A stretch of 64,000 bases of DNA, from positions 124,001 through 188,000 of the forward strand of contig JAIXZX010000014.1 of NCBI GenBank assembly GCA_027489335.1, written 5' to 3'. Shown in pieces: positions 19,761 to 28,360 of this stretch. The translations under genes were made by a program, and so were the position numbers. Numbering within the stretch: position 1 is the stretch's first letter; every line of letters begins with the position of its first letter. This DNA comes from Caulobacteraceae bacterium. GTDB taxonomy: Bacteria; Pseudomonadota; Alphaproteobacteria; Caulobacterales; Caulobacteraceae. The notes beneath the pieces are model-generated. The model had not been told where the DNA came from, made no database searches, and saw only the letters and a program-made list of their open reading frames with translations.

Positions 19761-20272
19761 GCCGCTGGCTGGCTCTGGCCCCCCTGGCTGTGCTCGTGGC
19801 GCTCGGCCTGCTGTTTGGCCTCTATTCCCTGAACCGCGATCCGCAGGTCCAGCCCCAGGCCATGGTCGGCAAGCCGGTCCCCGTGCTCAGCCTGCCCAAC
19901 CTGGAAGATGGCCGTCCTGTGGCGCTGGCCGAAGCGCTGAACGGTCAGCCGGCCCTGGTCAACTTCTTCGCCTCCTGGTGCCCGCCCTGCGAGGTGGAGC
20001 ATCCGGTGCTGGTGGACCTGGCCGCCCAGGGCGTGCCGATCATCGGCGTGGCCTATAAGGACGCCCCGCCCAACACCGAAGCCTTCCTGGCGAGGCTCGG
20101 CGACCCCTTCACCATCCACCTGGTGGACCGCGACGGCCGCGCCGGCGTCGAGTTCGGCGTCACCGGCGTGCCCGAGACCTACCTGGTCGGCGCCGACGGG
20201 ACGATTCTCGCCAAACACGCGGGCCCCTTGAGCGCAGAAGACGCCGCGGCGCTGTGGGCGCAGCGGGAGTAG
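19757..20272 (+). CDS. ccmG: Thiol:disulfide interchange protein CcmG/DsbE
   Basis: Membrane-anchored thioredoxin that keeps apocytochrome c cysteines reduced for heme attachment. The 171-residue protein has one N-terminal anchor helix (residues 7-25) and a periplasmic thioredoxin domain with WCPPC (Cys75, Cys78) and the cis-proline GVPETY. It overlaps ccmD by four bases. ccmE, ccmF and ccmH are not in this window and must lie elsewhere. Confidence 0.93.
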   Translation: MSRWLALAPLAVLVALGLLFGLYSLNRDPQVQPQAMVGKPVPVLSLPNLEDGRPVALAEALNGQPALVNFFASWCPPCEVEHPVLVDLAAQGVPIIGVAYKDAPPNTEAFLARLGDPFTIHLVDRDGRAGVEFGVTGVPETYLVGADGTILAKHAGPLSAEDAAALWAQRE

Positions 20273-20291
20273 ACCGCCTCCGCAGTTTCCT

Positions 20292-20380
20292 CCGTCACCC
20301 TCGGGCTTGACCCGAGGGTCCATACACATAGCCGCTTGACGGTGTTCATGGATGGTCGGGTCAAGTCCGACCATGACGGG
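20292..20380. repeat. Two-palindrome REP-like element, copy 3
   Basis: Palindromes 20297-20319 (ACCCTCGGG, CTTGA, CCCGAGGGT) and 20352-20374 (ATGGTCGG, GTCAAGT, CCGACCAT), bounded by CCGTCA and TGACGG. It is a rearranged version of copy 1 with the two palindrome types in swapped order. Confidence 0.85.
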
Positions 20381-20405
20381 ATTGGATCCCTGGCCTTCAG
20401 ATCCC

Positions 20406-20421
20406 GTTAACCATAAATTCA
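20406..20421 (+). promoter_or_regulatory. CtrA-like box (TTAACCAT)
   Basis: GTTAACCATAAATTCA has a perfect TTAACCAT half-site, and TTAA-N7-TTCA differs from the full CtrA box by one base. It lies 55-70 bases upstream of the hypothetical gene at 20476. Whether it is bound is inference. Confidence 0.4.
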
Positions 20422-20475
20422 GTGGAGACCGGCCATTTTGGCCTCGATTTCCCGCTCCAGACCCCGGTTTTCGCC

Positions 20476-20757
20476 GTGACCGTAATTCGCCCCCCCTTCC
20501 CGCCCCCCACGCCGGCGGCTCCGCAAGGGGTCCAGGGGCAGGCGCGCAATGCGGCTCAGAAGGCGTTCTTCGAAGCCGCGCTGGGCCGCGCCGCGCCCTC
20601 CGAGGCGCCGGCCCAGACGGCCCGCACCGCCCAGACCACAGAGGTCCAGCCCCGGGCGACGCCGGTGCGCGAGATTCCGCAGCCCACCCGGGCCGCGTCG
20701 GACGAGGCGCCGCAGAAGATCCTGCGGCCCGGCTCCCTGCTGGATATCCGGGTCTAG
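20476..20757 (+). CDS. Hypothetical proline/alanine-rich protein
   Basis: A 93-residue reading from GTG 20476 (an ATG at 20422 would add 18 residues). It is low-complexity Pro/Ala/Gln, with a short helix AAQKAFFEAALGRAA and an ordered C-terminus RPGSLLDIRV. No signal peptide, membrane span or known domain was recognised. A CtrA-like box upstream and a stem-loop repeat directly at its stop codon give some support. It could be a conserved Caulobacterales orphan protein or a spurious frame. Confidence 0.45.
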   Translation: MTVIRPPFPPPTPAAPQGVQGQARNAAQKAFFEAALGRAAPSEAPAQTARTAQTTEVQPRATPVREIPQPTRAASDEAPQKILRPGSLLDIRV

Positions 20758-20870
20758 AGCCCTTTCCGATCTGATCGCTTCAATCAGATCGGATAAAAAA
20801 GGCTCTAAATCATAAAGTTAGAGCATTTTTCGATCCGATAACCGCATCACACTTATCGGAAAATGGTCTA
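20755..20870. repeat. Compound stem-loop repeat beside DUF2244
   Basis: Two adjacent stem-loops. The first (20755-20807) is bounded by TAGAGCC and GGCTCTA and contains CCGATCTGAT/ATCAGATCGG. The second (20819-20870) contains CCGATAA/TTATCGG and is bounded by TAGAGCATT and AATGGTCTA. It is related in plan and in the sequence TAGAGC...CCGAT to the unit at 27876-27988. It lies between convergent genes and could help end transcription. Confidence 0.75.
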
Positions 20871-20883
20871 GGTCAGCCTGACC

Positions 20884-21357
20884 CTAGAAGCGTCCCGTGC
20901 GGGCCTTCCAGATGGCGGTTTCCAGGGCCTTGGCGAATTCGGCCCGCTCGCCCGGCGACAGGGCCGCGGCGACCTGGGCGAACTTGCCCGAAAGCCGCAC
21001 CCGCACACCCACCGTCTGATCGTCCTCCACCTCCACATCGACCCGGGTAAAGGCCGTGGGCGAGGTCCAGACCAGGGCCTGGGCCTGGGGCGTCTGGCGC
21101 AGGACCCGGACCTCATGGGCGGTGACCTGCACCCGCTCCACCTGCTTGGCGCCGTGGAAGCTGACCAGGAAGGCCAGGGCGATGGCGCCGACATCCAGGG
21201 CCAGGAAGATCGGCACCAGGGTCGCGCCCATGGACATGAAGACGAGGCCCGAGACGCAGTTCAGCGCCGTAATGCAGGATATAAGGATGACGAACCCTCG
21301 CTGGGACAGCGAGCGGTTGGGGGTGATGACCGCGTCCATGTAATAGGGGCTGTCCAT
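20884..21357 (-). CDS. DUF2244 integral membrane protein
   Basis: A 157-residue protein with an N-terminal cytoplasmic segment (DAVITPNRSLSQRGF), two adjacent membrane helices (about residues 22-68) and a soluble C-terminal beta domain (VTAHEVRVLR, LSPGERAEFAKAL). This is the DUF2244 layout; the function is unknown. ATG 21357 is the family-like start; longer readings run into the nth gene region. It is divergent from nth, with 65 bases between starts. Confidence 0.85.
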   Translation of the reverse strand: MDSPYYMDAVITPNRSLSQRGFVILISCITALNCVSGLVFMSMGATLVPIFLALDVGAIALAFLVSFHGAKQVERVQVTAHEVRVLRQTPQAQALVWTSPTAFTRVDVEVEDDQTVGVRVRLSGKFAQVAAALSPGERAEFAKALETAIWKARTGRF

Positions 21358-21422
21358 CGCGAGCGCGATATTAGCGGCCTGAGCGCCCTTGGCGAGGGGC
21401 TTTGCACAGGGCATCAAGCGCC

Positions 21423-22124
21423 ATGGCCAAGCCCGCCGCACCCCCCCCGAAGAAAGCCGCCCGCAAGCCCGCCGCGCGGCGCCTGTCACCGGCCGAGCGC
21501 GCGCGCATCGCCACCCTGTTCGAGCGGTTCGAAGCTGCGGAGTCCGACCCCCGCACCGAGCTCAACTATGACAGCCCCTACACCCTGGTGACCGCGGTCG
21601 CCCTGTCGGCCCAGGCCACCGACGTGTCGGTCAACAAGGCCACGGCCCGGCTGTTTGCGGTGGCCGACACGCCGGAGAAGATGCTGGCGCTCGGGGAAGA
21701 GGGGCTGATCGGCTTCATCGCCTCCATTGGCCTGTTCCGCACCAAGGCCAAGAACGTCATCGCCGCGGCCCGCATCCTGATCGAGCAGCATGGCGGCGAG
21801 GTGCCCCTGGAGCGAGAGGCCCTGCAGGCCCTGCCCGGCGTCGGGCGCAAGACCGCCAGCGTGGTGCTGAACGAGCTGCGGGTGGAGCCGGCCATCGCCG
21901 TCGACACCCACGTCTTCCGCGTCGCCCACCGGCTGAAGCTCGCCTTCGGCAAGACGCCGGACCAGGTTGAGGTCGAGCTGATGGGGGTGATCCCACAGCC
22001 CTATCTGGTCCGCGCCCACCACTGGCTGATCCTGCACGGCCGCTATGTGTGCGTGGCCCGCAAGCCTAAGTGCGAAGAGTGCCCGGTGTCCGACCTCTGC
22101 CCCTCTCGCGCGCTGTTCTCCTAG
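21423..22124 (+). CDS. nth: Endonuclease III
   Basis: Base-excision repair glycosylase/AP lyase for oxidised pyrimidines. The 233-residue protein has the helix-hairpin-helix LPGVGRKTAS (residues 137-146) with catalytic Lys143, and Asp161 in VDTHVFR. The [4Fe-4S] ligands Cys210, Cys217, Cys220 and Cys226 have the exact C-x6-C-x2-C-x5-C spacing. A basic Ala/Pro/Lys N-terminal tail (residues 1-20) precedes the domain. The start is ATG 21423; an ATG at 21402 is also possible. Confidence 0.95.
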   Translation: MAKPAAPPPKKAARKPAARRLSPAERARIATLFERFEAAESDPRTELNYDSPYTLVTAVALSAQATDVSVNKATARLFAVADTPEKMLALGEEGLIGFIASIGLFRTKAKNVIAAARILIEQHGGEVPLEREALQALPGVGRKTASVVLNELRVEPAIAVDTHVFRVAHRLKLAFGKTPDQVEVELMGVIPQPYLVRAHHWLILHGRYVCVARKPKCEECPVSDLCPSRALFS

Positions 22125-22142
22125 GCGCGCAGCGCCTTCCTG

Positions 22143-22230
22143 CCGTCACCCTGGTCCTTGTGCCCAGGGTCCCTCGTGACGCTTGCGCCCGCCCTCGACA
22201 GGGGCCCTCGGGACAAGCCCGAGGGTGACG
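22143..22230. repeat. Two-palindrome REP-like element, copy 4
   Basis: Palindromes 22148-22170 (ACCCTGGTC, CTTGT, GCCCAGGGT, one mismatch) and 22204-22226 (GCCCTCGGG, ACAAG, CCCGAGGGT), bounded by CCGTCA and TGACG. Closest to copy 2. It lies between the convergent nth and cyclophilin genes. Confidence 0.85.
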
Positions 22231-22262
22231 CGTGTGGGGGCGGGTGCGGCGCGCCAAGATGG

Positions 22263-23078
22263 TCAGCGCACCGGGATCTCCACGTCGCAGAGGGTGAAGT
22301 CGGCGCCTTTTTCGGCGCGCAGGGCGGCGACCTTGGCCTGGAAGAGTGCGCCCCTTGGGTCGGCCACCTCCAGGCGGGGGCGCTCGGCGTCCGGCAGGTC
22401 GGCGGCCAGGGCCACGCGGATCATCTGGTCCGGGGCCTCCGGGGGCTCACCCACCGCCAGGGCCTGGGCCACATCGAAGCCCGCGATCACCCGGCCGAAC
22501 GGGGTGTAGTCCCGGTCCAGCCGGCGAGCTGAGTCCAGCATGACGAAGATCTCGCTGTTGGCGGTGCCGGGGTCGGCCTGACGGCCCATGCCGAACACGC
22601 CTGGGCAATAGGCGCCCCAGGCCAGGACCCGGCCGTTCCGCGCCCTTGCCTCTTCGCCCCCAGAGACCGCGCTGATCGGCAGGGATCCCAGGAAGCCGGT
22701 GCGGCCATCGCTGGCCTCGGTGACGAAGGCGACCTGCGGGGCGAGCGCCGGGGTCAGGCGGAAGGTGAATTCCGGCTCAAGGTCAGGATGGGCCGAGGTT
22801 CCCCCATCCTGATTGTTGGGGTTGCCGGTCTGGGCGACGAAGCCCGCGATCACCCGGTGGAACTGCAGGCCGTCATAGACGCCCTCCTTGGCCAGCCGCT
22901 TGACCCGGGCCACGGCCAGCGGGGCGACCTGCGGGGCCAGCTCCACCACGATCCGCCCCTTGGTGGTGTCGATCACCAGGGTCTCGGCGGGATCAGGGCT
23001 GCGCCAATTGGGGGCCTGGGCGGCGGCGGTCAGCGGCAGCAGCGCGGCCAGCAGGCCGGCGAGGAGGGAGGTCTTCAT
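22263..23078 (-). CDS. Periplasmic cyclophilin-type peptidyl-prolyl isomerase
   Basis: Catalyses cis-trans isomerisation of prolyl bonds during folding of exported proteins. The 271-residue protein has a signal peptide (residues 1-21, LLAGLLAALLPLTAAAQA) and a cyclophilin fold with YDGLQFHRVIAGFVAQTGNP, the Phe-His-Arg active site, and SEIFVMLDSARRLDRDYTPFGRVI. There is an unusual C-terminal extension after the barrel (about 235-271). The start at 23078 overlaps the stop of the upstream DUF6886 gene by four bases, so they form an operon. Confidence 0.9.
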   Translation of the reverse strand: MKTSLLAGLLAALLPLTAAAQAPNWRSPDPAETLVIDTTKGRIVVELAPQVAPLAVARVKRLAKEGVYDGLQFHRVIAGFVAQTGNPNNQDGGTSAHPDLEPEFTFRLTPALAPQVAFVTEASDGRTGFLGSLPISAVSGGEEARARNGRVLAWGAYCPGVFGMGRQADPGTANSEIFVMLDSARRLDRDYTPFGRVIAGFDVAQALAVGEPPEAPDQMIRVALAADLPDAERPRLEVADPRGALFQAKVAALRAEKGADFTLCDVEIPVR

Positions 23079-23608
23079 GTCCAGTCCTTGGCGTGACGCA
23101 GTCGGATGCCGCTGGCGTGCAGGGTGGTGTCCCAGACCGGCCGCAGATGGGTCAGGGTCTCGGTGAGACGCAGCTCGACGCCGGCCTCGCGCAGAGCGGC
23201 GGGCAGGTCGCTCAGGGTCTCGCAGGCCAGGGGCGTCACGGGGCCGCGGGCCACCCACATGCCCGCATCATTCAGATCCTCGAACGGGGCGCTGGGCAGG
23301 GCGTAGCGATAGAGGGTCGCCCCCCGCAGGGCTTCCAGCCAGTCCCACTCCATATAGGCGAGGACCCGGGCCGGACTTGCGCCAAACCAGGCGGCCCGGT
23401 CGGCGGCTGTGGTGTCGGCCCGGGGAAAGAGCAGGATGCGCGGACAGTCCCGGGGAAACAGGTACATGGCCCGCCAGGCGTCCTCGATGGCCCAGACCAG
23501 CGGTCCGTTCAGCCAGTCGCGCCCGGGCGGCCGCGCCGAGGGCACGCGGACCGGACGCGGCTCGAAAACCGCGATGCCGGGATCGTCGCTGAAGTGGTAG
23601 AGCTGCAT
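23075..23608 (-). CDS. DUF6886 family protein
   Basis: A 177-residue soluble protein of an uncharacterised family. It begins MQLYHFSDDPGIAVFEPRPV and carries PLVWAIEDAWRAMYLFPRDCPRI, features that make the family recognisable. The start YHFSDD resembles ADP-ribosyl-transfer-like domains but no catalytic set can be named. ATG 23608 is the conserved start; the longer open frame to 23782 is out of family. It is the first gene of a two-gene unit with the cyclophilin. Confidence 0.78.
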   Translation of the reverse strand: MQLYHFSDDPGIAVFEPRPVRVPSARPPGRDWLNGPLVWAIEDAWRAMYLFPRDCPRILLFPRADTTAADRAAWFGASPARVLAYMEWDWLEALRGATLYRYALPSAPFEDLNDAGMWVARGPVTPLACETLSDLPAALREAGVELRLTETLTHLRPVWDTTLHASGIRLRHAKDWT

Positions 23609-23780
23609 GAGGCGCGATAGCGCCCGATCGAGGCGGAGGGCGCAAGGCCCGCCGCGCCCGCCGGCGCCATTGTCTTTGGCCGGGCTGTGGGGCGGCTTCA
23701 CATTGCCCCGACTGTGCTTTCCCTGTAATCGGCGCCCGTTCCCGATCACCCGCGCGCCTCGCAAGAGAAACCCACCCGCC

Positions 23781-24770
23781 ATGACCGAGCTTTACGACGT
23801 CGCCGCCATCGGCAACGCCATCGTCGATGTGATCGCCCCGGCGGACGAGGCGTTCCTGACGTCTGAGGGTCTGTCCAAGGGCGCGATGATGCTGATCGAC
23901 GAGGCCCGCGGTGTGGATCTCTACAGCCGCATGGCGCCGGGCGTTGAGACCTCCGGCGGCTCGGCCGGCAACACTGTGGCCGGGGTGGCCAGCTTCGGCG
24001 GCCGGGCGGCCTATCTGGGCAAGGTGGCCAAGGACCAGCTGGGCGACGTCTTCGCCCACGACATGCGCGCCCAGGGCGTGCGGTTCGATGTCGCGCCGCT
24101 CGGCGCCGGTCCGGCCACGGCCCGCTGCCTGATCAATGTGACGCCCGACGGCCAGCGCACCATGTGCACCTATCTGGGCGCGTCCACCGAGCTGACCGCC
24201 GACGATGTGGACCCGGCCATCATCGAGGCCGCCAGGATCGTCTATCTGGAAGGCTATCTGTTCGACCCGTTCGAGGCCCGCCGCGCCTTCGCCAAGGCCG
24301 CAGGCCTGGCCCGGGCCAATGGCCGCCAGATCGCCATCACCCTGTCGGACGCCTTTGTGGTGGAGCGCCATCGCGGCGCCCTGATGGAGTTCATCGAGAC
24401 CCAGGTGGACATCGTCTTCGCCAATGAGGCCGAGGTCTGCGCCCTGTTCGAGACCACGGATTTCGACACCGCGGTGAACGCCCTGGCCAGCCGCACGGCC
24501 ATCGCCGCGGTGACCCGCAGCGACAAGGGCTCGGTCATCGCCGCCGGCGAGGCCCGTCACGAAATCTGGGCCGCAGCCGTGGATCAGGTGATCGACACCA
24601 CCGGGGCCGGCGACCAGTACGCCGCGGGCTTCCTATATGGACTGGCGAACGATCGCTCGCTTCCGGTCTGCGGCCAGCTCGGCTCGCTGGCGGCGGCGGA
24701 GGTCATTTCCCATTACGGCCCGCGGCCGCAGGTCTCGCTGAAGGCCCTGGCCGCTTCGAGAGGACTTTGA
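23781..24770 (+). CDS. PfkB-family sugar/nucleoside kinase (adenosine kinase-like)
   Basis: ATP-dependent kinase of the ribokinase superfamily, closest in style to bacterial adenosine kinase-like proteins. The 329-residue protein has the N-terminal [12 protein letters not shown], the glycine-rich [17 protein letters not shown] substrate site, and the anion-hole/catalytic [12 protein letters not shown] at about 272-283, with Asp278 as the base. The exact substrate is not proven. It directly precedes hisB, with only five bases to the ATG, so it is part of the his transcript; adenosine salvage and histidine synthesis both connect to ATP. Confidence 0.85.
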   Translation: MTELYDVAAIGNAIVDVIAPADEAFLTSEGLSKGAMMLIDEARGVDLYSRMAPGVETSGGSAGNTVAGVASFGGRAAYLGKVAKDQLGDVFAHDMRAQGVRFDVAPLGAGPATARCLINVTPDGQRTMCTYLGASTELTADDVDPAIIEAARIVYLEGYLFDPFEARRAFAKAAGLARANGRQIAITLSDAFVVERHRGALMEFIETQVDIVFANEAEVCALFETTDFDTAVNALASRTAIAAVTRSDKGSVIAAGEARHEIWAAAVDQVIDTTGAGDQYAAGFLYGLANDRSLPVCGQLGSLAAAEVISHYGPRPQVSLKALAASRGL

Positions 24771-24775
24771 AGACC

Positions 24776-25366
24776 ATGGCGCGCACGGCCGAGGTGGTTC
24801 GCAACACGAAGGAAACCCAGATCACGATCAGCGTCGATCTGGACGGGACCGGTGTGTCCGACGTGGAGACCGGCGTCGGTTTCTTCGACCATATGCTCGA
24901 CGCCTTCGCCCGCCACGGCGGCATCGACCTGAAGGTCCGCACCAAGGGCGACCTGCACATCGACGCCCACCACACGGTGGAGGACACCGGCATCGTGCTC
25001 GGTCAGGCGATCCACAAGGCGCTCGACGGGTTCAAGGGCATCCGCCGGTTCGGCCATGCCTATATCCCCATGGACGAGACCCTCACGCGCTGCGCCATCG
25101 ACCTGTCCAACCGGCCCTATCTGATCTGGAAGACCGCCTTCCGGACGCCGAAGATCGGCGAGATGGACACCGAGCTGTTCAAGGAATTCCACCACGCCTT
25201 CGCCATGAATTGCGGCGCCTGCGTGCATCTGGAGACCCTGTACGGGGACAACAGCCACCACATCGCCGAGAGCGGGTTCAAGGCCTTGGCCCGGGCCCTG
25301 CGCACGGCCATTGAGATCGACCCCAAGACGGGCGGCCAGGCCCCCTCCACAAAGGGCGTGCTCTAG
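24776..25366 (+). CDS. hisB: Imidazoleglycerol-phosphate dehydratase
   Basis: Sixth step of histidine synthesis, a manganese-dependent dehydration. The 196-residue monofunctional protein has the two metal-binding repeats, [13 protein letters not shown] with DAHHTVED, and EFHHAFAMN with GDNSHHIAE. It lacks a fused histidinol phosphatase. ATG 24776 is preferred to a TTG nine bases upstream. It begins the ordered set hisB-hisH-hisA-hisF-hisE. Confidence 0.95.
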   Translation: MARTAEVVRNTKETQITISVDLDGTGVSDVETGVGFFDHMLDAFARHGGIDLKVRTKGDLHIDAHHTVEDTGIVLGQAIHKALDGFKGIRRFGHAYIPMDETLTRCAIDLSNRPYLIWKTAFRTPKIGEMDTELFKEFHHAFAMNCGACVHLETLYGDNSHHIAESGFKALARALRTAIEIDPKTGGQAPSTKGVL

Positions 25367-25393
25367 GCGCGCCCAAGGGTCTAAGGAACCGCT

Positions 25394-26038
25394 ATGCAGA
25401 CCGTCGCCCTGATCGACTACGGGTCGGGCAATCTCCGTTCGGCGCAGAACGCCCTTGAGAAAGCCGCCGGCTCCGCTTCCGGCGGTGCGGAGATTCGCGT
25501 GACCGCCGACCCGGAAACGGTGGCCGCCGCCGATCGCATCGTCCTGCCCGGCGTCGGCGCCTTCGCCGCGTGCCGCGGGGCCCTGATGGCCAGGCCTGGC
25601 CTGGTCGAAGCCATCACCGAAGCGGTTCAGACCCGGGGCGCCCCCTTCCTGGGCGTCTGCGTCGGCATGCAGCTGCTGGCCAGCCGCGGCCTGGAGTTCG
25701 GCGAGACCCCAGGTCTCGACTGGATTCCCGGCGAGGTCCGACGCCTGACCCCGGCCAGCCCCGCCTGCAAGGTGCCGCACATGGGCTGGAACAGCCTGGA
25801 CGACATCAGCCCCGCAGGCGCAGCCCTCGGCCTCGCCGCCGACGGCGCGATGTATTTCACCCACTCCTTCGCCTTCCACGCGGCCGATCCCGCCGATGTG
25901 GCCGCCTTCACCGATCACGGGGGCCGGTTCGCCGCCGCCGTGGCCAGGGGCAATGTGGCGGGGGTTCAATTCCACCCGGAGAAATCGCAGTCTGCCGGGC
26001 TTTCTCTCCTCGCGCGCTTTCTGGAGTGGCGACCTTGA
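25394..26038 (+). CDS. hisH: Imidazole glycerol phosphate synthase, glutaminase subunit
   Basis: Releases ammonia from glutamine and channels it to HisF. The 214-residue class I amidotransferase has the nucleophile Cys89 in GVCVGMQ and the His194/Glu196 pair in QFHPEKSQ; the oxyanion strand is ALIDYGSGN at the start. AAGGA lies nine bases before the ATG. The stop TGA overlaps the TTG start of hisA in TTGA. Confidence 0.95.
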   Translation: MQTVALIDYGSGNLRSAQNALEKAAGSASGGAEIRVTADPETVAAADRIVLPGVGAFAACRGALMARPGLVEAITEAVQTRGAPFLGVCVGMQLLASRGLEFGETPGLDWIPGEVRRLTPASPACKVPHMGWNSLDDISPAGAALGLAADGAMYFTHSFAFHAADPADVAAFTDHGGRFAAAVARGNVAGVQFHPEKSQSAGLSLLARFLEWRP

Positions 26039-26757
26039 TCCTCTATCCGGCCATCGACCTTAAGGACGGCCAGTGCGTGCGCGTGCTGCACGGCGTCCTC
26101 GACACAGCCACGGTGTTCAACACCTCGCCCGCCGACCAGGCCAAGCAGTGGGCCAATGCCGGATTCCCGTGGATCCATGTGGTGGACCTGAACGGGGCGG
26201 TGGAGGGCAAGGCGGTCAACGCCTCGGCGGTGGAGGCCATTCTTTCGGCCGTCTCGGTGCCCGTACAGCTGGGCGGCGGCATCCGCAGCCTGGCCGATAT
26301 CGAGGGCTGGATCGAGGCCGGCGTCAGCCGAGTCATCCTCGGAACCCTGGCCGTGCGCGAGCCGCAGGTGGTGGTGGAAGCCGCCCGCCTGTGGCCTGAG
26401 CAGATCGCCGTCAGCGTCGATGTCCGCGGCGGCAAGGTGGCCGTCCAGGGCTGGACCGAGGATTCCGATCTCGACGCCGTCACCGTGGCCAAGCGGTTCG
26501 AGGACGCTGGCGTCAGCGCCCTGATCATCACCGACATTGACCGGGACGGCGCGCTCACCGGCTTCAATGTTGAGGTGTTCGGAGCCATGGCTGATGCGGT
26601 GGATATCCCGGTCATCGCGGCCGGCGGCCTGGCCAGTGTCGAGGACATTCATCGCCTGCGGGCCCGCAAGGGTCGCCCGATCGCCGGCGCGGTCCTGGGT
26701 CGAGCCCTCTATACCGGGGCCATCAAGGCCCCCGAAGCCATCAAGGCTGCGGCCTGA
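26035..26757 (+). CDS. hisA: ProFAR isomerase HisA
   Basis: Isomerises the ribosylformimino intermediate in histidine synthesis, a (beta/alpha)8 barrel. The 240-residue protein has catalytic Asp8 in YPAIDLKDG and the second Asp in [10 protein letters not shown] (about residue 167), with the phosphate loops LGGGIRS and AAGGLAS. The start is a TTG at 26035 overlapping the hisH stop; no ATG fits, because the conserved sequence begins right there. It is joined to hisF by TGATG. Confidence 0.95.
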   Translation: MILYPAIDLKDGQCVRVLHGVLDTATVFNTSPADQAKQWANAGFPWIHVVDLNGAVEGKAVNASAVEAILSAVSVPVQLGGGIRSLADIEGWIEAGVSRVILGTLAVREPQVVVEAARLWPEQIAVSVDVRGGKVAVQGWTEDSDLDAVTVAKRFEDAGVSALIITDIDRDGALTGFNVEVFGAMADAVDIPVIAAGGLASVEDIHRLRARKGRPIAGAVLGRALYTGAIKAPEAIKAAA

Positions 26758-27557
26758 TGTTGAACCTGCGCGTCATTCCCTGCCTGGACGTCAAGGACGG
26801 CCGCGTGGTCAAGGGCGTGCAGTTCCTGTCCCTGCGCGACGCCGGCGATCCGGTGGAGCAGGCCAGCGCCTATGACGCGGCCGGCGCCGACGAGCTGATG
26901 TTCCTGGACATCACCGCCAGCCATGAGGGCCGCGGCGCCATCCTGGACGTGATCGCCCGTACCGCCGATGTGTGCTTCATGCCGCTCAGCGTCGGCGGCG
27001 GCATTCGCGCAGTGGAAGATGCGCGCCGCCTGCTGCTGGCCGGGGCCGACAAGATTTCGGTGAACACCGCGGCTGTCGAGAATCCTGACCTGATCAGCGC
27101 CTGCGCCGACGCCTTCGGCTCCCAGGCCGTGGTCTGCGCCATCGACGCCAAGCGGACCGAGGACGGGGACTGGCGGGTCTTCATCTACGGCGGCCGCAAG
27201 GACACGGGCCTGGACGTGGTCGATTACGCCCGTTTGGCGGTGGAAAAGGGGGCAGGCGAGATCCTGCTCACCTCCATGGACCGGGACGGCGCGAAGACCG
27301 GCTATGACATCGAGCTTCTGCGGGCCGTGACCGGCGCTGTCAGCGTGCCCGTGATCGCCTCGGGCGGCGCTGGCTCCGCCGCCCACATGGTCGAGGCGGC
27401 CACGCAAGGGGGCGCCGACGCCGTGCTCGCCGCCTCCATCTTCCACTTTGGCGAGGTGTCCATCGGCGAGGTCAAGCAGGCCATGATCGCCGCCGGCCTG
27501 CCGGCCCGCCTGACCGGGGCCGAGATGCGCCGGGACGCGGCCGAGGCCTTCTCATGA
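26757..27557 (+). CDS. hisF: Imidazole glycerol phosphate synthase, cyclase subunit
   Basis: Uses ammonia from HisH to close the imidazole ring and release AICAR. The 266-residue barrel has Asp11 in [10 protein letters not shown], Asp in TSMDRDGAK, and phosphate-binding SVGGGIR and ASGGAGS. The start A is the last base of the hisA stop, and the gene overlaps hisE by four bases. It is slightly longer at the C-terminus than the common 250-260 residues. Confidence 0.96.
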   Translation: MLNLRVIPCLDVKDGRVVKGVQFLSLRDAGDPVEQASAYDAAGADELMFLDITASHEGRGAILDVIARTADVCFMPLSVGGGIRAVEDARRLLLAGADKISVNTAAVENPDLISACADAFGSQAVVCAIDAKRTEDGDWRVFIYGGRKDTGLDVVDYARLAVEKGAGEILLTSMDRDGAKTGYDIELLRAVTGAVSVPVIASGGAGSAAHMVEAATQGGADAVLAASIFHFGEVSIGEVKQAMIAAGLPARLTGAEMRRDAAEAFS

Positions 27558-27877
27558 GCCGCCTGGCCGAGGTCCTGGGACGGCTTTCAGCGGTGATCGA
27601 GAGCCGCAAGGGCGGCGATCCGGCCGCCTCCTACACCGCCCGCCTGCTGGCCGATCCGTCCCTGGCCGCCAAGAAGCTGGGCGAAGAGGGCATCGAGACG
27701 GTGATCGCCGCCGTGCAGGGCGATTCTGACGCCCTGGCCGCCGAAAGCGCTGATCTGCTCTATCACTGGCTGGTGGTCGTGGCCGCCTCAGGGGTGTCCC
27801 TCGACGAGGTCGCCGCCAGGCTCGAGGCCCGCGAGGGGGTCTCCGGCCACGCCGAGAAGGCCGGCCGCAAGGGTTAG
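27554..27877 (+). CDS. hisE: Phosphoribosyl-ATP pyrophosphatase
   Basis: Second step of histidine synthesis, removing pyrophosphate from PR-ATP. The 107-residue protein shows the all-alpha MazG-like fold signature [14 protein letters not shown] and [12 protein letters not shown], with the metal-binding Glu/Asp residues. It is not fused to HisI. It ends the his unit, and the stop codon is built into the start of a stem-loop repeat, which may end transcription. Confidence 0.95.
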   Translation: MSRLAEVLGRLSAVIESRKGGDPAASYTARLLADPSLAAKKLGEEGIETVIAAVQGDSDALAAESADLLYHWLVVVAASGVSLDEVAARLEAREGVSGHAEKAGRKG

Positions 27878-27988
27878 AGCGCGTTCCGATAAGTGTGAAC
27901 CGGTTATCGGGACGAAACGCGCTCCAGACTTAGAGTCTAGAGCCTGATTCAACGATCAGACGATTCCGTCTGATCGCATCAGGCTCTA
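27876..27988. repeat. Compound stem-loop repeat with three GANTC sites
   Basis: The first unit, 27876-27924, pairs GAGCGCGTT with AACGCGCTC and CCGATAA with TTATCGG. The second, 27938-27988, is bounded by TAGAGCCTGAT and ATCAGGCTCTA and contains a perfect inner hairpin GATCAGACG/CGTCTGATC. GANTC, the CcrM methylation site, occurs at 27933-27937, 27946-27950 and 27962-27966. Intergenic repeats linked to CcrM sites are known from Caulobacter, and this may belong to that class. Confidence 0.78.
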
Positions 27989-28309
27989 GGGCTTGGGCGG
28001 CGGGGGCTTGTTCTCCAGCAGCAACTGGCCCTGGGTCTGGACCCGGCCCTTGATCTTGCCCGCCAGCATGGCCAGCACATTGGGCAGCTTGATCTCCATC
28101 CGCACGGCGTCGGCGAGGACATCGAGATGCCCGCTGATGGTTTGGCCCAGCACCGTGGCGGAAAAGGCCATGCGATCCCCAGTCCATTGGCGGGAAACCT
28201 TGGCGCTCTCGCCCACCTGACTCAGAATCTTGTCGAAGCCCTCTTCCAACCGTCGGCGGGCCTCGACGGCGCCCAGGCTGTGGGGAATGTCGATGGTGAC
28301 AGGCTTCAT
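27986..28309 (-). CDS. Polyhydroxyalkanoic acid system family protein
   Basis: A 107-residue protein of the PHA-granule-region family (TIGR02610-like), found in many polyester-storing and other bacteria; its biochemical role is unknown. It begins VTIDIPHSLGAVEARRRLEEGFDKI and contains MAFSATVLGQTISGHLDVLADAVRMEI, the family pattern of a small alpha/beta domain. The last residues are a poly-proline tail. No PHA synthase gene is nearby, so a storage role is not shown here. Confidence 0.8.
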   Translation of the reverse strand: MKPVTIDIPHSLGAVEARRRLEEGFDKILSQVGESAKVSRQWTGDRMAFSATVLGQTISGHLDVLADAVRMEIKLPNVLAMLAGKIKGRVQTQGQLLLENKPPPPKP

Positions 28310-28360
28310 CGGCGACCTCGCTGCGTTCAGATCAGTCTAACGCGAAACGCTGGGACAGGC

